From Ovis canadensis (taxonomy: Eukaryota > Chordata > Mammalia > Artiodactyla > Bovidae), in contig NC_091248.1 of the NCBI RefSeq assembly GCF_042477335.2, positions 119,930,501-119,994,500 on the forward strand: 64,000 bases of DNA. Direction: 5' to 3'. Below are positions 47,185-58,964 of the stretch, piece by piece. How positions within the stretch are numbered: the stretch's first letter is position 1; each line of letters opens with the position of its first letter. The notes under the pieces are model-generated. The model saw only the letters and a list, made by a program, of their open reading frames with translations, ran no database searches and was not told the origin of the DNA. A program made the position numbers and the translations under genes.

Positions 47185-49722
47185 AAGAATGTTTATTCAA
47201 AAACTCTCCAGAAAGCAGGAATAGAAGGAACATGCCTCAACGTAATAAAAGCTGTATACGACAAACCCACAGCAAACATTATCCTCAATGGTGAAAAATT
47301 GAAAGCATTTCCCCTAAAGTCAGGAACAAGACAAGCGTGCCCACTTTCACCACTACTATTCAACATAGTTTTGGAAGTTTTGGCCACAGCAATCAGAGCA
47401 GAAAAAGAAATAAAAGGAATCTAAATTGGAAAAGAAGTAAAACTCTCACTGTTTGCAGATGGCATGATCCTCTACATAGAAAACCCTAAAGACTCCACCA
47501 GAAAATTACTAGAGCTAATCAATGAATATAGTAAAGTTGCAGGATATAAAACCAACACATGGAAATCCCTTGCATTCCTATACACTAATAATGAGAAAAT
47601 AAAAAGAGAAATTAAGGAAACAATTCCATTCACCATTGCAACGAAAAGAATAAAATACTTAGGACTATATCTACCTAAGACTTTGATGCTGGGAGGGATT
47701 GGGAGCAGGAGAAGAAGGGGATGATCGAGGATGAGATGGCTGGATGGCATCACTGACTCGATGGATGTGAGTCTGAGTGAACTCCGGGAGTTGGTGATGG
47801 ACAGGGAGGCCTGGCGTGCTGCGATTCATGGGGTTGCAAAGAGTCGGACACGACTGAGCAACTGAACTGAACTGAACTGAAAGAAACAAAAGACCTATAT
47901 ATAGAAAACTATAAAACACTGGTGAAAGAAATAAAAGAGGACACTAATAGATGGAGAAATATACCGTGTTCATGGATCGGAAGAATCAATATAGTGAAAA
48001 TCAGTATACTACCCAAAGCAATCTATAGATTCAATGCAATCCCTATCAAGCTACCAATGGTATTTTTCACAGAGCTAGAACAAATAATTTCACAATTTGT
48101 ATAGAAATACAAAAACACCTCGAATAGCCAAAGCAATCTTGAGAAAGAAGAATGGAACTGGAGGAATCAACTTGCCTGACTTCAGGCTCTACTACAAAGC
48201 CACAGTCATCAAGACAGTATGGTACTGGCACAAAGACAGAAATGTAGATAAATGGAACAAAATAGAAAGCCCAGAGATAAATCCATGCACCTATGGACAC
48301 CTTATCTTTGACAAAGGAGGCAAGAATATACAATGGGGAAAAGACAATTTCTTTAACAAATGGTGCTGGGAAAACTGATCAACCACTTGTAAAAGAGTGA
48401 AACTAGAACACTTTCTAACACCATATACAAAAATAAACTCGAAATGGATTAAAGATCTAAACGTAAGGCCAGAAACTATGAAACTCTTAGAGGAGAACAT
48501 AGGGAAAACACTCTCCTACATAAAGCACAGCAAGATCCTCTATGACCCACCTCCCAGAATATTGGAAATAAAAGCAGAAATAAACAAATGGGACCTAATT
48601 AAAATTAAAAGCTTCTGCACAACAACGAAACTATAAGCAAGGTGAAAAGATAGCCTTCAGAATGGGAGAAAATAATAGCAAATGAAGCAACTGACAAACA
48701 ACTAATCTCAAAAATATACAAGCAACTTATACAGCTCAATTCCAGAAAAATAAATGACCCAATCAAAAAATGAGCCAAAGAACTAAACAGACATTTCTCC
48801 AAAGAAGACATACAGATGGCTAACAAACACATGAAAAGATGCTTAACGTCACTCATTATCAGAGAAATGCAAATCAAAACCACAATGAGGTACCATTTCA
48901 CTCCAGTCAGAATGGCTGCGATCCAAAAGTTTACAAGCAATAAATGCTGGAGAAGGTGTGGAGAAAAGGGAACCCTCTTACACTGTTGGTGGGAATGCAA
49001 ACTAGTACAGCCACTATGGAGAACAGTGTGGAGATTCCTTAAAAAACTGGAAATAGAACTGCCATACGACCCAGCACTCCCACTGCTGGGCATACACACT
49101 GAGGAAACCAGAATTGAAAGAGACATGTGTACCCCAATGTTCATCACAGCACTATTTATAACAGCCAGGACATGGGAGCAACCTAGATGTCCATCAGCAG
49201 ACGAATGGATAAGAAAGCTGTGGTACATATACACAATGGAGTATTACTCAGCCATTAAAAAGAATACATTTGAATCAGTTCTAATGAGGTGGATGAAACT
49301 GGAGCTTATTATACAGAGTGAGGTAAGCCAGAAAGAAAAACACCAATACAGTATATTAATGCATATATATGGAATTTAGAAAAATGGTAATGATAACCCT
49401 GTATGCAAGACAGCAAAAGAGACACAGATATATAGAACAGTCTCATGGACTCTGTGGGAGAGGGCGAGGGTGGGATGATTTGGGAGAATGGCATTGGAAC
49501 ATGTATAATATTATATGTGAAATGAATTGCCAGTCCAGGTTCGATGCATGATACAGGATCTTGGGGCTGGTGCACTGGGATGACCCAAAGGGATGGTATG
49601 GGGAAGGATGTGGGAGGGGGGTTCAGGATGGGGAACACGTATACACCTGTGGCGGATTCATGTTGATGTATGGCAAAACCAATACAATATTGTAAAGTTT
49701 AAAAAAAAAGAATGTTTATTCA
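47185..49722 (+). mobile_element. 5'-truncated L1 (bovine type) with target duplication and nested BovB
   Basis: Plus-strand ORF2 part from the RT region ([10 protein letters not shown], where FADD is usual) to the end (187-codon open segment 48816-49379), then 3' UTR and A tail at 49701-49709. The 15-bp repeat aagaatgtttattca lies at 47185-47199 and 49708-49722. A BovB 3' fragment is inserted at 47676-47880. Several stops interrupt ORF2, and FADG replaces the catalytic FADD, so it is dead. Confidence 0.93.
47676..47880 (+). mobile_element. BovB-derived 3' fragment nested in L1
   Basis: ctttgatgctgggagggatt to the gaactgaactgaactga tail sits between the L1 words tatatctacctaaga and agaaacaaaagacctatata, which are contiguous in intact L1. 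Confidence 0.9.
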
Positions 49723-50125
49723 TAATAGGTTCTGCAGTGTAAACAATGCAAGTGATCATCAAAAGTAGATAACAATTTATGACTCACATACTGTTAAGGA
49801 TGAATCTCAAAGGTATTATGTGGAGTGAAAGTAGCAAAACCAGAGTCCAAACCACATGATTCCATAAAAGAACAGACAAAACTCATCCATGGGAAGAAAT
49901 AAACTGTGAAAAAATTAGTACAGTGGTTGCCCATGGTGGGTGAAGATTTATTGGAAGAGGAATACTGGAACTTTCTGTGCTGATGGAAATATTATATATT
50001 ATATTTGAGGTATTGGTTGCATGAATATATATACATATAAGTATATACATATTAATCAAGCCTCATCAAGTTTTACATTTAATACCTGTGCATATTACTG
50101 TGTATAAATTTTGCCTAAAAATGAA
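49723..50125 (+). mobile_element. Old L1 3' end (continuation of 46874-47184)
   Basis: gatgaatctcaaaggtatta, accacatgattccataaaag and the final gcatattactgtgtataaat follow the order of an old L1 3' end. Confidence 0.65.
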
Positions 50126-50722
50126 AAAATTCTGCAAATAGGTACTGAACTCTTGTTATTCTGCTTCTGCAGTGTTACAGGATAGAAATTCTGAAACCAC
50201 TTTTTCTGTATGCTACACATACGCAAATAGGCAAATATATTGAACATAAATGCAAGGTATTTTTCATGGTTAAAGGCATTATGAATATATAGAAGAAGAA
50301 AACTAAAGTGAACCTTATATTTTGGGGTTGGAATTGTGGGGAGGAGAGGATAGAAATGGGGCAAATGAAAGAAATGGGTACATCTGGATAAAGGGTTTAT
50401 GGAAATTCTTGCAACTTTAAGTATAAGATTATGTCAAAATATAATGCTAAAAAAGCTGTAGAGAGCAGTAAGATGTAATAGAGACCTGTCCAGAGAGAGT
50501 TTAGGCAAAACAAGAGGAAGAAAAATAAGAAAGGCTGTCCTTTATCATTCTCTTTCATAGTCCTCCAAGTCCTCCAGGGGAAGGTGGAATTAAAGGGTCA
50601 CAGTACAGTTCAACTGAAGGACCACATCGTCCCGCTCAATAATAAGAGTGACAGGAACAGGGAGTCTCAACATTGGTTGTACCCTGGTAACCCTAGGGTC
50701 CTTAAAAAAATGTTGCCTAGGT
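50126..50722. other. Intergenic, no gene seen
   Basis: AT-rich unique-looking sequence. No supported open frame. Confidence 0.5.
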
Positions 50723-50733
50723 TCTACCTCCAG

Positions 50734-51247
50734 TTCAGTTCAGTCGCTCAGTCATGTCCGACTCTTTGTGACCCCATGAATCGCAGCACGCCAGGCCTCC
50801 CTGTCCATCACCATCTCCCGGAGTTCACTCAGACTCACATCCATCGATTCAGAGATGCCATCCAGCCATCTCATCCTCGGTTGTCCTCTTCTCCTCCTGC
50901 CCCCAATCCCTCCCAGCATCAGAGTCTTTTCCAATGATCAACTCTTCACATGAGGTGGCCAAAGTACTAGAGTTTCAGCTTTAGCATCATTCCTTCCAAA
51001 GAAATCCCAGGACTGATCTCCTTCAGAATGGACTGGTTGGATCTCCTTGCAGTCCAAGGGACTCTCAAGAGTCTTCTCCAACACCACAGTTCAAAAGCAT
51101 CAATTCTTCGGTGCTCAGCCTTCTTCACAGTCCAACTCTCACATCCATACATGACTACTGGAAAAACCATAGCCTTGACTAGACAGACCTTTGTTGGCAA
51201 AGTAATGTCTCTGCTTTTGAATATGCTATCTAGGTTGGTCATAACTT
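50734..51247 (-). mobile_element. BovB LINE 3' fragment with target duplication
   Basis: Reverse BovB. The 12-bp repeat ttctacctccag lies at 50722-50733 and 51248-51259. The ORF remnant 50967-51242 is well preserved, so this is a relatively young copy. Confidence 0.93.
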
Positions 51248-51359
51248 TTCTACCTCCAGAGATCTGATTTAATCAGCCTAGTGTATGGCCTAGCCATTGA
51301 GATTTTGAAAGCTCCCCTAATGTGCAGCCAAGAGTGGAGACCAGTGTCTTTGAGGGAAA

Positions 51360-51545
51360 CCTAGAGCTCAGCTGGTAAAGAATCCACCTGCAATTCAGGA
51401 GACCTGGGTTCAATCCTTGGGTTGGGAAGATCCCCTGGAGAAGGGAAAGGCTACCCACACCAGTATTCTGGCCTGGAGAATACCATGGACTGTATAGTCC
51501 ATGGGGTTGCAAAGAGTTGGACACGACTAAGTGACTTTCACACAC
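51360..51545 (+). mobile_element. Bov-tA SINE
   Basis: agagctcagctggtaaagaa to ggacacgactaagtgacttt. Confidence 0.88.
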
Positions 51546-51549
51546 AGGA

Positions 51550-52015
51550 TAACTTTGGTTATCTATCTTACATATGATAGTGTATATAAGTTAGTCTTAC
51601 TCTCCCAAATTGTCCCATCCTCTCCTTCCCAAACTGTGTTCACATGTTTATTCTCTACATCTGTGTCTCTATTCCTGCCCTGGAAATAGGTGCATCTGTA
51701 CCGTTTCCTAGATTCCACATATATGCGTTAATATTTGGTATTTGTTTTTCTCTTTCTGACTTACTTTTCTCTGCACAGCGGACTCTAGGTCCACCCACAT
51801 CTCTGTGAATGGCCCAGCCTCATTCCTTTTCATGGCTGAGTAAGAGTCCATTGGTCCACTGTATGCCTGCGCCACATCTTCTTTATCTGTTTCCCTGCTG
51901 TTGGACCTTTAGGTTGCTTCCATGCCTTGGCCATTGTGAATAGCGCTGCAATGAACATTGGGGTGCATGTGTCTTGAGTTATGATTTTCTTAGGGTGTAT
52001 GCTAGTAGTGGAAAA
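51550..52015 (-). mobile_element. Old L1 3' region
   Basis: Reverse L1 words ttactctcccaaattgtccc, ttttcatggctgagtaagag and gctgcaatgaacattggggt. The minus strand encodes [16 protein letters not shown]. Confidence 0.8.
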
Positions 52016-52769
52016 GTCCAAGACCAGATGACTTCACAGGCAGATTCTATCAAACATTTAGAGAAGGGCTGGGCTATGCATTCAAGCCTGTAAAGATCTA
52101 AGCCTGGTATACCTGTCTCTCTACTGAGTCATTTAGGTTCTGATTTGAGGGAAGACTTCCTGGCTAGGCTCCTGTGCAGGCAGACAGAGAATGCTGGTCT
52201 CCACAAACATGTTTTTTGGCAAGACTACTTCGGCGGGTTCCCCAACTAGACTGATCAATGCTTGGTACTGACCTCAAGTGGGAATAGAACCAGAAAGCAC
52301 AGACAGGCTTTGCATCCAGGGCACCCCACTGAGCAAGTATCTTCCTTTTTATCTCTCAGTATAAAGCAGGTTGAATATACATTTCTGAATCAGTGCACTT
52401 TCAGACAAAATGACCCATCCTCTGGTTCCTGTAGGAGCTTTGATGTAGTACTTGAAACCGAAGTGATGACGTCACTTCTTCTGTGTTTGTCTTTTCATAT
52501 TGTATGCTTCCATGAAAACTGTGGAGTTTGAGGAGGATAATATCATTGCCAAGGTAGTGAAAATGTTCAAATATTATACTTGCATCTATTTTAAGAAATA
52601 GCCAGCATGTGAAAAGCCAACCAATGTCCCTTGGAATTTAGATATCATTTCATAAGAGGTGATTTCTCATAGTGTGGGTCATACCAACCATACGGTATGT
52701 GGTTCTGCATATAGTATGCAGAACATTTACATTGAGTCCTTTGCTTCTCTATTTTGTTCATTTTTAAAA
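52016..52769. other. Intergenic, no gene seen
   Basis: The first 60 bp (aagaccagatgacttcacag, ttctatcaaacatttagaga) are another L1 scrap. The rest is unique-looking. Confidence 0.5.
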
Positions 52770-52975
52770 GTTTCCCTGGTGTTTCAGATGGTAAAGAATC
52801 TGCCTGCAATGCAGAAGACCTGGGTTTTATCCCTGGGTCAGGAAGATCCTTTGGAGAAGGGAATGGCTACCCGCTCTAGTATTCTTGCCTGGAGAGCTCC
52901 ATGGACAGAGGAGCCTGGCGGTCTACAGTCCATGGGATTGCAAACAGTTGGTCATGACTGAGCGACTAACACCAC
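52770..52975 (+). mobile_element. Bov-tA SINE downstream of TAS2R38
   Basis: tttccctggtgtttcagatg to catgactgagcgactaacac. Confidence 0.88.
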
Positions 52976-53046
52976 TTTCTGTCAAGAGAAACCTAGGCAA
53001 TCAATGCCATTCTACTTGCCTACGCCATGTGTAGAGCTTTCATTGT

Positions 53047-53052
53047 TTTATT
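53047..53052 (-). terminator. Candidate polyadenylation signal for TAS2R38
   Basis: AATAAA on the minus strand, 130 nt past the stop codon. Confidence 0.35.
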
Positions 53053-53182
53053 CTACCGTGGAAGGGCCCATTGATGTAGACAGACTTGGAGTTATATTTC
53101 ATAGAAGAAATTGGAGTGGGTTTCTGAAGGCTTTATGAACAATCAGAGGCATAGCCACACAGGGCCCGTTTCATGTCTGCTC

Positions 53183-54190
53183 TCAACACAGATCTGGTGT
53201 CCTGGGATCTGCCTTGTGGTCCATCCTTACCCTGAAACTGCTCTTTGCCCAAAGCAGAATGGAGTCCACAGCCCTCCTCAGCTTGGCATTCCCTGAGATC
53301 AGGATGACTGCATGTCCCGAGGGACAGGCTGCCATTATCCCTATGCAGACCATCACCCCAACCTTGCTGTGCCACAGCGTCAGCAACGGCATCGAGACTA
53401 AGGCAGCGGAGAGTGACAGCACATACAGGCAGAAGAAAGAGACGAGAGACCTGAGCGCCCGGGTGTGAGCCTCCAGGCTGGGGTCCTGGGAGCCTCTGGT
53501 TTCAGCCCTCATCACCCTCATGTGCCTCCCCAGGGAGAACACCAGCATCCCAGAGGAAACCAGGAAAAGCAAGAAAGAAGGGATGGACGCCAGGCTGCAG
53601 AAGAGGAAGGAATGAAAGAAACTGAGTTTTGCAATGTTCAAATTGAGTTCAGTACTGTTATTCGCGAGTAGCCTAGTTACAGCTGAGAAATGAGATCCAC
53701 TAAAAAAGTCCCATAAGCAGAGAAGAGTGCAGACACAGGAGAGAACCACAGCACCCAGAAGCATCTGGGGGATCTTTCTGGAGATCCAGCTTGCTGCATG
53801 GAGCAGGAAGGTGTGAGAGAAACGGACAATCTTGGAGCAGTAAAGGAGACTAAGGCACGTGGTGAGCCAGAGGCCGGCTTGGTGGACGATCATCCAGAGC
53901 ACGATGATGGTCTGGTAGCTGAAGCTCAGCGGGTCTCTTATTCTCTGGAAATGAGTAAGCTGGATGGCCTTCAGAAAGAGTAGCCCGTGCAGGACAAGCC
54001 GGGTGAGGCTGAGACTCAACAGGACAAGACCACAGTGGCTCAGTGGCTGCCTCCTCACCAGGTCCCGGAAATTCACCAAGAAAATGAAGGCATTGACCAG
54101 GATCCCTACTGCAAACTCCAGGACTGAAAAGAACAGAAATGCGTTCCTGACTTCAGAGGGCACAGATGCGATGTGAGTCAGAGTCACCAT
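53183..54190 (-). CDS. TAS2R38: Taste receptor type 2 member 38 (bitter taste GPCR)
   Basis: A seven-transmembrane bitter receptor; in humans it detects thiourea-type compounds (PTC/PROP) and acts in taste cells and airway epithelium through gustducin. The intronless frame is 335 codons (human 333, the two extra being near the C-terminus). It follows my memory of human TAS2R38 nearly without gaps: SVLEFAVG at 22-29, QLTHFQ at 77-82, CLSLLYCSK at 112-120, [10 protein letters not shown] at 137-146, [20 protein letters not shown] at 206-225, DPSLEAH at 236-242, [11 protein letters not shown] at 284-294 and [11 protein letters not shown] at 298-308. The sequon N178-S-T in the second extracellular loop is typical of TAS2Rs. 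At the human polymorphic sites it has P49, A262 and I296. No disruption is seen, so the gene looks functional. Its position and minus orientation after CLEC5A support the orthology. Confidence 0.97.
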   Translation of the reverse strand: MVTLTHIASVPSEVRNAFLFFSVLEFAVGILVNAFIFLVNFRDLVRRQPLSHCGLVLLSLSLTRLVLHGLLFLKAIQLTHFQRIRDPLSFSYQTIIVLWMIVHQAGLWLTTCLSLLYCSKIVRFSHTFLLHAASWISRKIPQMLLGAVVLSCVCTLLCLWDFFSGSHFSAVTRLLANNSTELNLNIAKLSFFHSFLFCSLASIPSFLLFLVSSGMLVFSLGRHMRVMRAETRGSQDPSLEAHTRALRSLVSFFCLYVLSLSAALVSMPLLTLWHSKVGVMVCIGIMAACPSGHAVILISGNAKLRRAVDSILLWAKSSFRVRMDHKADPRTPDLC

Positions 54191-55015
54191 GATGCCTCTT
54201 CTGACTTGGCTAATCTAAGACTCATGTACCGCCCAGGAGAGAAAGTACGTTTGTGTGCTAAGTCAGGACCTTCCTTTACAAGGCATCAGCTCTTGGTCCA
54301 GAGTTATCCCAAGGTGAGTGCATCAAAAGTTCAGACAGTAAACTTAGAGGGACAGTACTTCTTTAGAATATCCCTTGGATACTCACAGATGCTCATCGTG
54401 AGAGCAGAAGAATGATGGTTCTGTCTCTTGGGTGATGCAGAAGCTTTGAATAAACCCAGGTGTTCTGTAATAACAGCCTTCCCTGAGGGCCACGGCATGA
54501 CATCAGGGATGCAAACAAGATAGGATCTTGACTTCCCAAACCCAGTTTTGCATGTCCATCTGGGCGCCCATGAGTGCAGAAGAGAGTAGAATTTGTTTAT
54601 GGGTTTTCAGTAAACTGACAGCAGGCAAAGCATATATTCTCTGGGAACTGAGGTTTGAAACAGTGCCTCTTTCCATTTGCATGTCTTCCATCACCCCTGA
54701 GGGTGACTCTGATCACAGACTATGTTTTTAATATGGACAAGGGCAGGCATGGCTCCTCTGCCGTTTGACTAGTATGACTGCCGTCACCAAAGACTTCATT
54801 CAGCCATCATCATTATGCCAGGTACCACGCTTGGCAAGAGGACCGTTAACATGAACAAGGCAGCATCTTACTATGAAGGGAGGGGGAATGGGGAGTATCT
54901 GGCCTGGATCATTGCAGAAGTCTTGCAACTGCTCTCTCTGCTTCCCACCCCTACTCTCACACCACACTTTCTACAAAGCGGCAGTCGTGATCCTGTTAGC
55001 ATGTAACTAAAATCA
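54191..55015. other. TAS2R38 upstream region, no gene seen
   Basis: Probably holds the TAS2R38 promoter. No TATA box or other site is distinctive enough to call. No repeat recognised. Confidence 0.5.
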
Positions 55016-55016
55016 T

Positions 55017-55222
55017 GCTGGCTTCCCTGGTGGCTCAGAGGTTAAAGCGTCTGCCTCCAATGCGGGAGACCTGGGTTTGATCCCTGTGTGGGGAAGACCC
55101 CCTGGAGAAGGAAATGGCAACCCACTCCAGTATTCTTGCCTGGAGAATCCCATGGACAGAGGAGCCTGGTAGGCTACAAAGAGTCGGACACGACTGAGCG
55201 ACTTCACTTACTTACTTACTTA
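55017..55222 (+). mobile_element. Bov-tA SINE with (ACTT)n tail
   Basis: gcttccctggtggctcagag to gacacgactgagcgacttca, then a short acttacttacttactt run (55207-55222). Confidence 0.92.
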
Positions 55223-55552
55223 AGATCATGCCATTGCTCTGTTCAAACCTTTAGGGCCTCTGTCTTCCTCATCATTTCAGCTGAGTTTTCACAGTGACCT
55301 AGTGGTCCTGGGTATATAATCAGCACCTCCTTCCCTTCTCAAATGTCCTCATCTGAAGGCTGCTCGGTCTGAAGCAACCAACAAGCTCTTGCAGGTTAAG
55401 GCCTGGCTCTGCTTCATCCTCTCTGTGCAAACTTGGCAAATGACTGAACCCTCTTCATTCACTTATATGAAATAGAGATGACAATCAAAATAACACCTAT
55501 CTCAGAGGGGTTACCTGAATTGATGCAGGGAACATGATTGAGATTGTGCTTA
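55223..55552. other. Intergenic, no gene seen
   Basis: Part of 55235-55300 and 55380-55540 resembles old MIR/L2-type sequence (ggttacctgaattgatgcag). Not firmly assigned. Confidence 0.35.
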
Positions 55553-55665
55553 GTGGCAACCCACTCCAGTATTCTTGCCTGGAGAATCCCATGGGCAGAG
55601 GAGGTTGGTGGGCTACAGTCCATGGGGTCGCAAAGAGTCAGACATGACTGAGTGACCAACACTTG
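55553..55665 (+). mobile_element. BovA SINE monomer
   Basis: tggcaacccactccagtatt to cagacatgactgagtgacca. Confidence 0.85.
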
Positions 55666-55689
55666 GCCCATGAAGCCCAGTCAATCAGT

Positions 55690-56050
55690 GCTAGTTATAG
55701 AGCCATTATAGGATCCAGCAATTTCTCTTCTGGGTATATATCCACAGGAAATGAGAGAGGATATCAAAGATATATCCATACTCCCATGTTCATTGTGGCA
55801 TTATTCACAAGAGCCAAGATATGGCAGCACCCCAAGTGTCCATTAATGGATGAATGGATGCAATGGAATCTTACTCAGGCATGAGAAAGGGAAATCCCGC
55901 GATGTGGGACAACATGGATGGGCCTGGAGGACACTGTGCTAAGTGAAATAAGCCGGGCAGAGAAGGACAAATAGTGTATGGTATCACTTGGTATACTGTA
56001 TGTGAGAAAAAGAGTTAAACTGATAGAAATGGAGTAAAAAAGTGATTTCC
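55690..56050 (+). mobile_element. Old L1 ORF2 3' fragment
   Basis: aggatccagcaatttctctt, ccatgttcattgtggcatta and gtgctaagtgaaataagccg are consecutive ORF2-end blocks. Confidence 0.8.
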
Positions 56051-56094
56051 AGTGGATGGGAGGTGGGAGAAATAAGGAGAGGTTGTAAGTGTAT

Positions 56095-56307
56095 GCTATG
56101 TCGCTTCATTTGTGCCTGACTCTTCGTGACCCTGTGGACCATAGCCCACCACGTTCCTCCTGAGATTCTTCAGGCAAGAATACTGGAGTGGGTGGCTGTG
56201 CCCTCCTCCAGGGGGTCTTTCAGACCTAGGGATCCAACCCATCCACGTCTCTTACATCTCCTGCATTGGCAGGCAGCTTCTTTACCACTAGTGCCACCTG
56301 GGAAGCC
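56095..56307 (-). mobile_element. Bov-tA SINE
   Basis: Reverse Bov-tA: tgtcgcttcatttgtgcctg to cactagtgccacctgggaag. Confidence 0.88.
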
Positions 56308-56449
56308 CCCAACTTAAAGCTAGAAGATGAATAAAGTCTGAGAATCTGATGTGTAACACATCATATATAATGCTGAATTGTATAAATAAAATCTTAGAGA
56401 GTAAAACTTATATGTTCTCATCGAATACAAATTTCACATGGAAGTGAAA

Positions 56450-56660
56450 ACAGCGTTTCTCTTTCTCTGACTTATTTTTGCTAAGAGAAATAACCTCCAG
56501 GCCCATCTATATTGTTGCATTTGACAAAATTTCATTCATTTTTACGGCTGAGTAGTATTTGTATATATATACCACATCTTGTTTATCCACTTATGTGTGA
56601 TGTGCACTTAGGTTGCTTGTCTATCTTGGTTATTGCAAGAAAGTATGTACATTTTTGAGA
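56450..56660 (-). mobile_element. Old L1 ORF2 3' fragment
   Basis: Reverse L1 words ctttctctgacttatttttg, tttacggctgagtagtattt and gcacttaggttgcttgtcta. Confidence 0.75.
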
Positions 56661-57475
56661 ACACTGTGAGCTTCCTGTTTGAACATCACTGAGCTGAGAC
56701 TCCTCAGTCCCAGCAAACTTTTTCCTCCCTCACATAATTGATTATCTAGATGCAAAGCAAAGGGGTGATGGGGGAGACGTGACAGAGAAGTAAGTACCAT
56801 GAGATCTGGGGCAAGTGAGCCAAAGGCAACAGGACTGTGAGGAAATGGTGGTTTACATGAGCATACCCCTCTGGGAGAAAGTGCATTTTAATTTAGAGAG
56901 GAAAGCACAGCTAAGTGACTTGAGACAACAGGGTTAACTGAAAGAAGCAGTGTAATGTTAGTGGGACAGGTCACTGACAGGAAACAGATGGCTGGGGTGG
57001 TGGTGTTCTCAACTAGGGCCATGGTGATGGAGGACATGGCCACCAGAAAGTGCCCTGGGAGGAAGGAGGCCTGTGCTCTGATGGGTGAGAGGAGGCCAGC
57101 GGACGCCTTGCAGCAGGAGCGGAGACTGGAGGGGCTGGGCTCCTGACCAAGACAGGTTCCCTTCTCTTTTGTGTAAATTATAATATAAAGTGATCCATGG
57201 ATGGCTTCTCATCTGGCACCTGCCCCCATTCCTACCTGGGGACTGGCGAGTTTCTCACCCTGTGGGTAGGCAGTTACGGAGTGTTGTTTGAGACCAGTGG
57301 GTAAGATCAGGTAACTGGCTCTCAGGAAGCCTGGTGTCTGAGGATGAGTCGATAATTGAACCACATCACTGTCCTTTTTCCAAGTTCAGGCCAGCTTGGG
57401 ATCCAGAATCTTCCTACCATTACTCAACAGCTGCCACTAGGTGGCACCAGACCACTGTGAGGTCTGGAATTCCTG
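56661..57475. other. Intergenic, no gene seen
   Basis: Unique-looking. The frames 56955-57146 and 57009-57212 are unsupported. Confidence 0.5.
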
Positions 57476-57770
57476 GCCTGGTGATAGCTCAGTTGGTTAA
57501 GAACCCATTTGCAACGCTGGAGAACCTAGTTCGATTCCTGGATCGCCGCTGGAGAAGGGATAGACTACCCACTCCGGTATTCTTGGGCTTCCTTTGTGGC
57601 TTAACTGGCAAAGAATCCTCCTGCAATGCGGGAGACTTGGGTTGAGTTGGGAAGATCCCCTGGAGAAGGGCAAGTCTCCCCACTCCACTATTCTGGCCTG
57701 GAGAATTCCGTGGACTGTATAATCCATGGGGTCACAAACAGTCGGACACAACTGAGTGACTTTCACTTCA
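57476..57770 (+). mobile_element. Bov-tA SINE with an extra partial head unit
   Basis: First unit ggtgatagctcagttggtta to cactccggtattcttg, then a second head gcttcctttgtggcttaact and body to cacaactgagtgactttcac. A dimer-like structure in plus orientation. Confidence 0.85.
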
Positions 57771-58245
57771 CTTCCTTTCACTTTGTGCAAGCTCACCCCA
57801 GCTATTGATTTAATCTTGCAACCCTGTGACCTCGTATGTTACAGAATTGAAATCTTAAGACTTCATCATGTATCACTCTGTAGTAGGCTGAATTGTGAAG
57901 AGTGTGGTGATACTTCCATTTTACTGATGACAAAGTAGAGTTTCAGAAAGGTTAGTTAAGTAGCTGGGCCAAGGTAACTAAATTACTAAGTGAGGAGTTA
58001 GGATGCTGATGCTTTAGATGGGATTTAGCCAAGAGTCCTGGGAATTCCTATGTCCAGCTCTGACAATCACTCCTATCACAGGAGAGGAGCAACAGGGAAA
58101 TTGGGTGTAAGGTGCATTGCTTTATTAAAAGCTAGACCTGCGTCTAAGAGCTCCCAAGAAAGAGCTCTGATACTAGTTGGTTTGGAGCATGCAATAGACC
58201 TAGGCAGAGTCCACACATCTAACTTGCCATTCTGTTCAATAGCGG
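57771..58245. other. Intergenic, no gene seen
   Basis: 57880-58040 has the look of a MIR-type element (gatgacaaagtagagtttca, ggccaaggtaactaaattac). Otherwise unique. Confidence 0.4.
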
Positions 58246-58370
58246 TTATTGTTCAGTCACTAAGTCCTGTCCGACTCTTTGCGACCCTATGGACTGCAGC
58301 ACACTGGGCTCCCCTGTCCTTCACTATCTCCCAGGGTTTGCTCAAATTCATGTCCGTTGAGTCAACAGTG
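58246..58370 (-). mobile_element. BovB LINE 3' fragment (diverged)
   Basis: ttattgttcagtcactaagt to aattcatgtccgttgagtca in reverse, similar to 38580-38708. Confidence 0.8.
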
Positions 58371-58960
58371 GTGGTTGCTGCTAACTGCCTGCACACTATT
58401 AGTTCTTTCCTTTTCATTGCCGACGTATTATCAGGTGTGTCAATATTAACTAAATATAAACTGCATTTGCCATCTTTCTTTCAGGTTAGAGTGTCCAGTG
58501 AAACACAGGAAGAAGACATTGGGTAGGAAAATCCCTTCGATAGCCCTTGTTTCCTTTTCTTCTGTCTGGGCCTGAACTTGGATGTTATGGTTGGAGCGCC
58601 AGTCAGGAGGGAAAAGCCAAGAGAATCTCAATCCTGCAGTTTTACAAGTTCTTGAAACCCACCAGCGACTACTCTGCTCCAGAGGGAGCAGAGAAAGTGA
58701 GAAAGGTCATCGCTTTCTGTCTTTAAGTCACGGTGCTTGGGCTTCTGTGACTGGAAGCTGGACGCAGTGACTCACCGATGACTTGCCTGTGAGAAGGGCT
58801 CTGAGTCTGTTTGCCCCTCTGAGCACCTGAAGCCAGGAAGTGGACTGAGAGAAGGGCAGCTTGTCCAGCTAGCTCCGTGTTTAGGTTCACTTACGAAAAG
58901 GCAGAAAACAGGAAGCAAGAGAGGAAATGAAACGGAGCCTCTGCTCCCTGCATTTAAAGC
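58371..58960. other. Intergenic, no gene seen
   Basis: No recognisable repeat or supported open frame. Confidence 0.5.
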
Positions 58961-58964
58961 TGCG

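Noticed and set aside
55017-55090. tRNA-like heads of Bov-tA and CHR SINEs as tRNA genes
   Set aside because: They are SINE promoters joined to BovA or CHR bodies and do not form complete tRNA genes.
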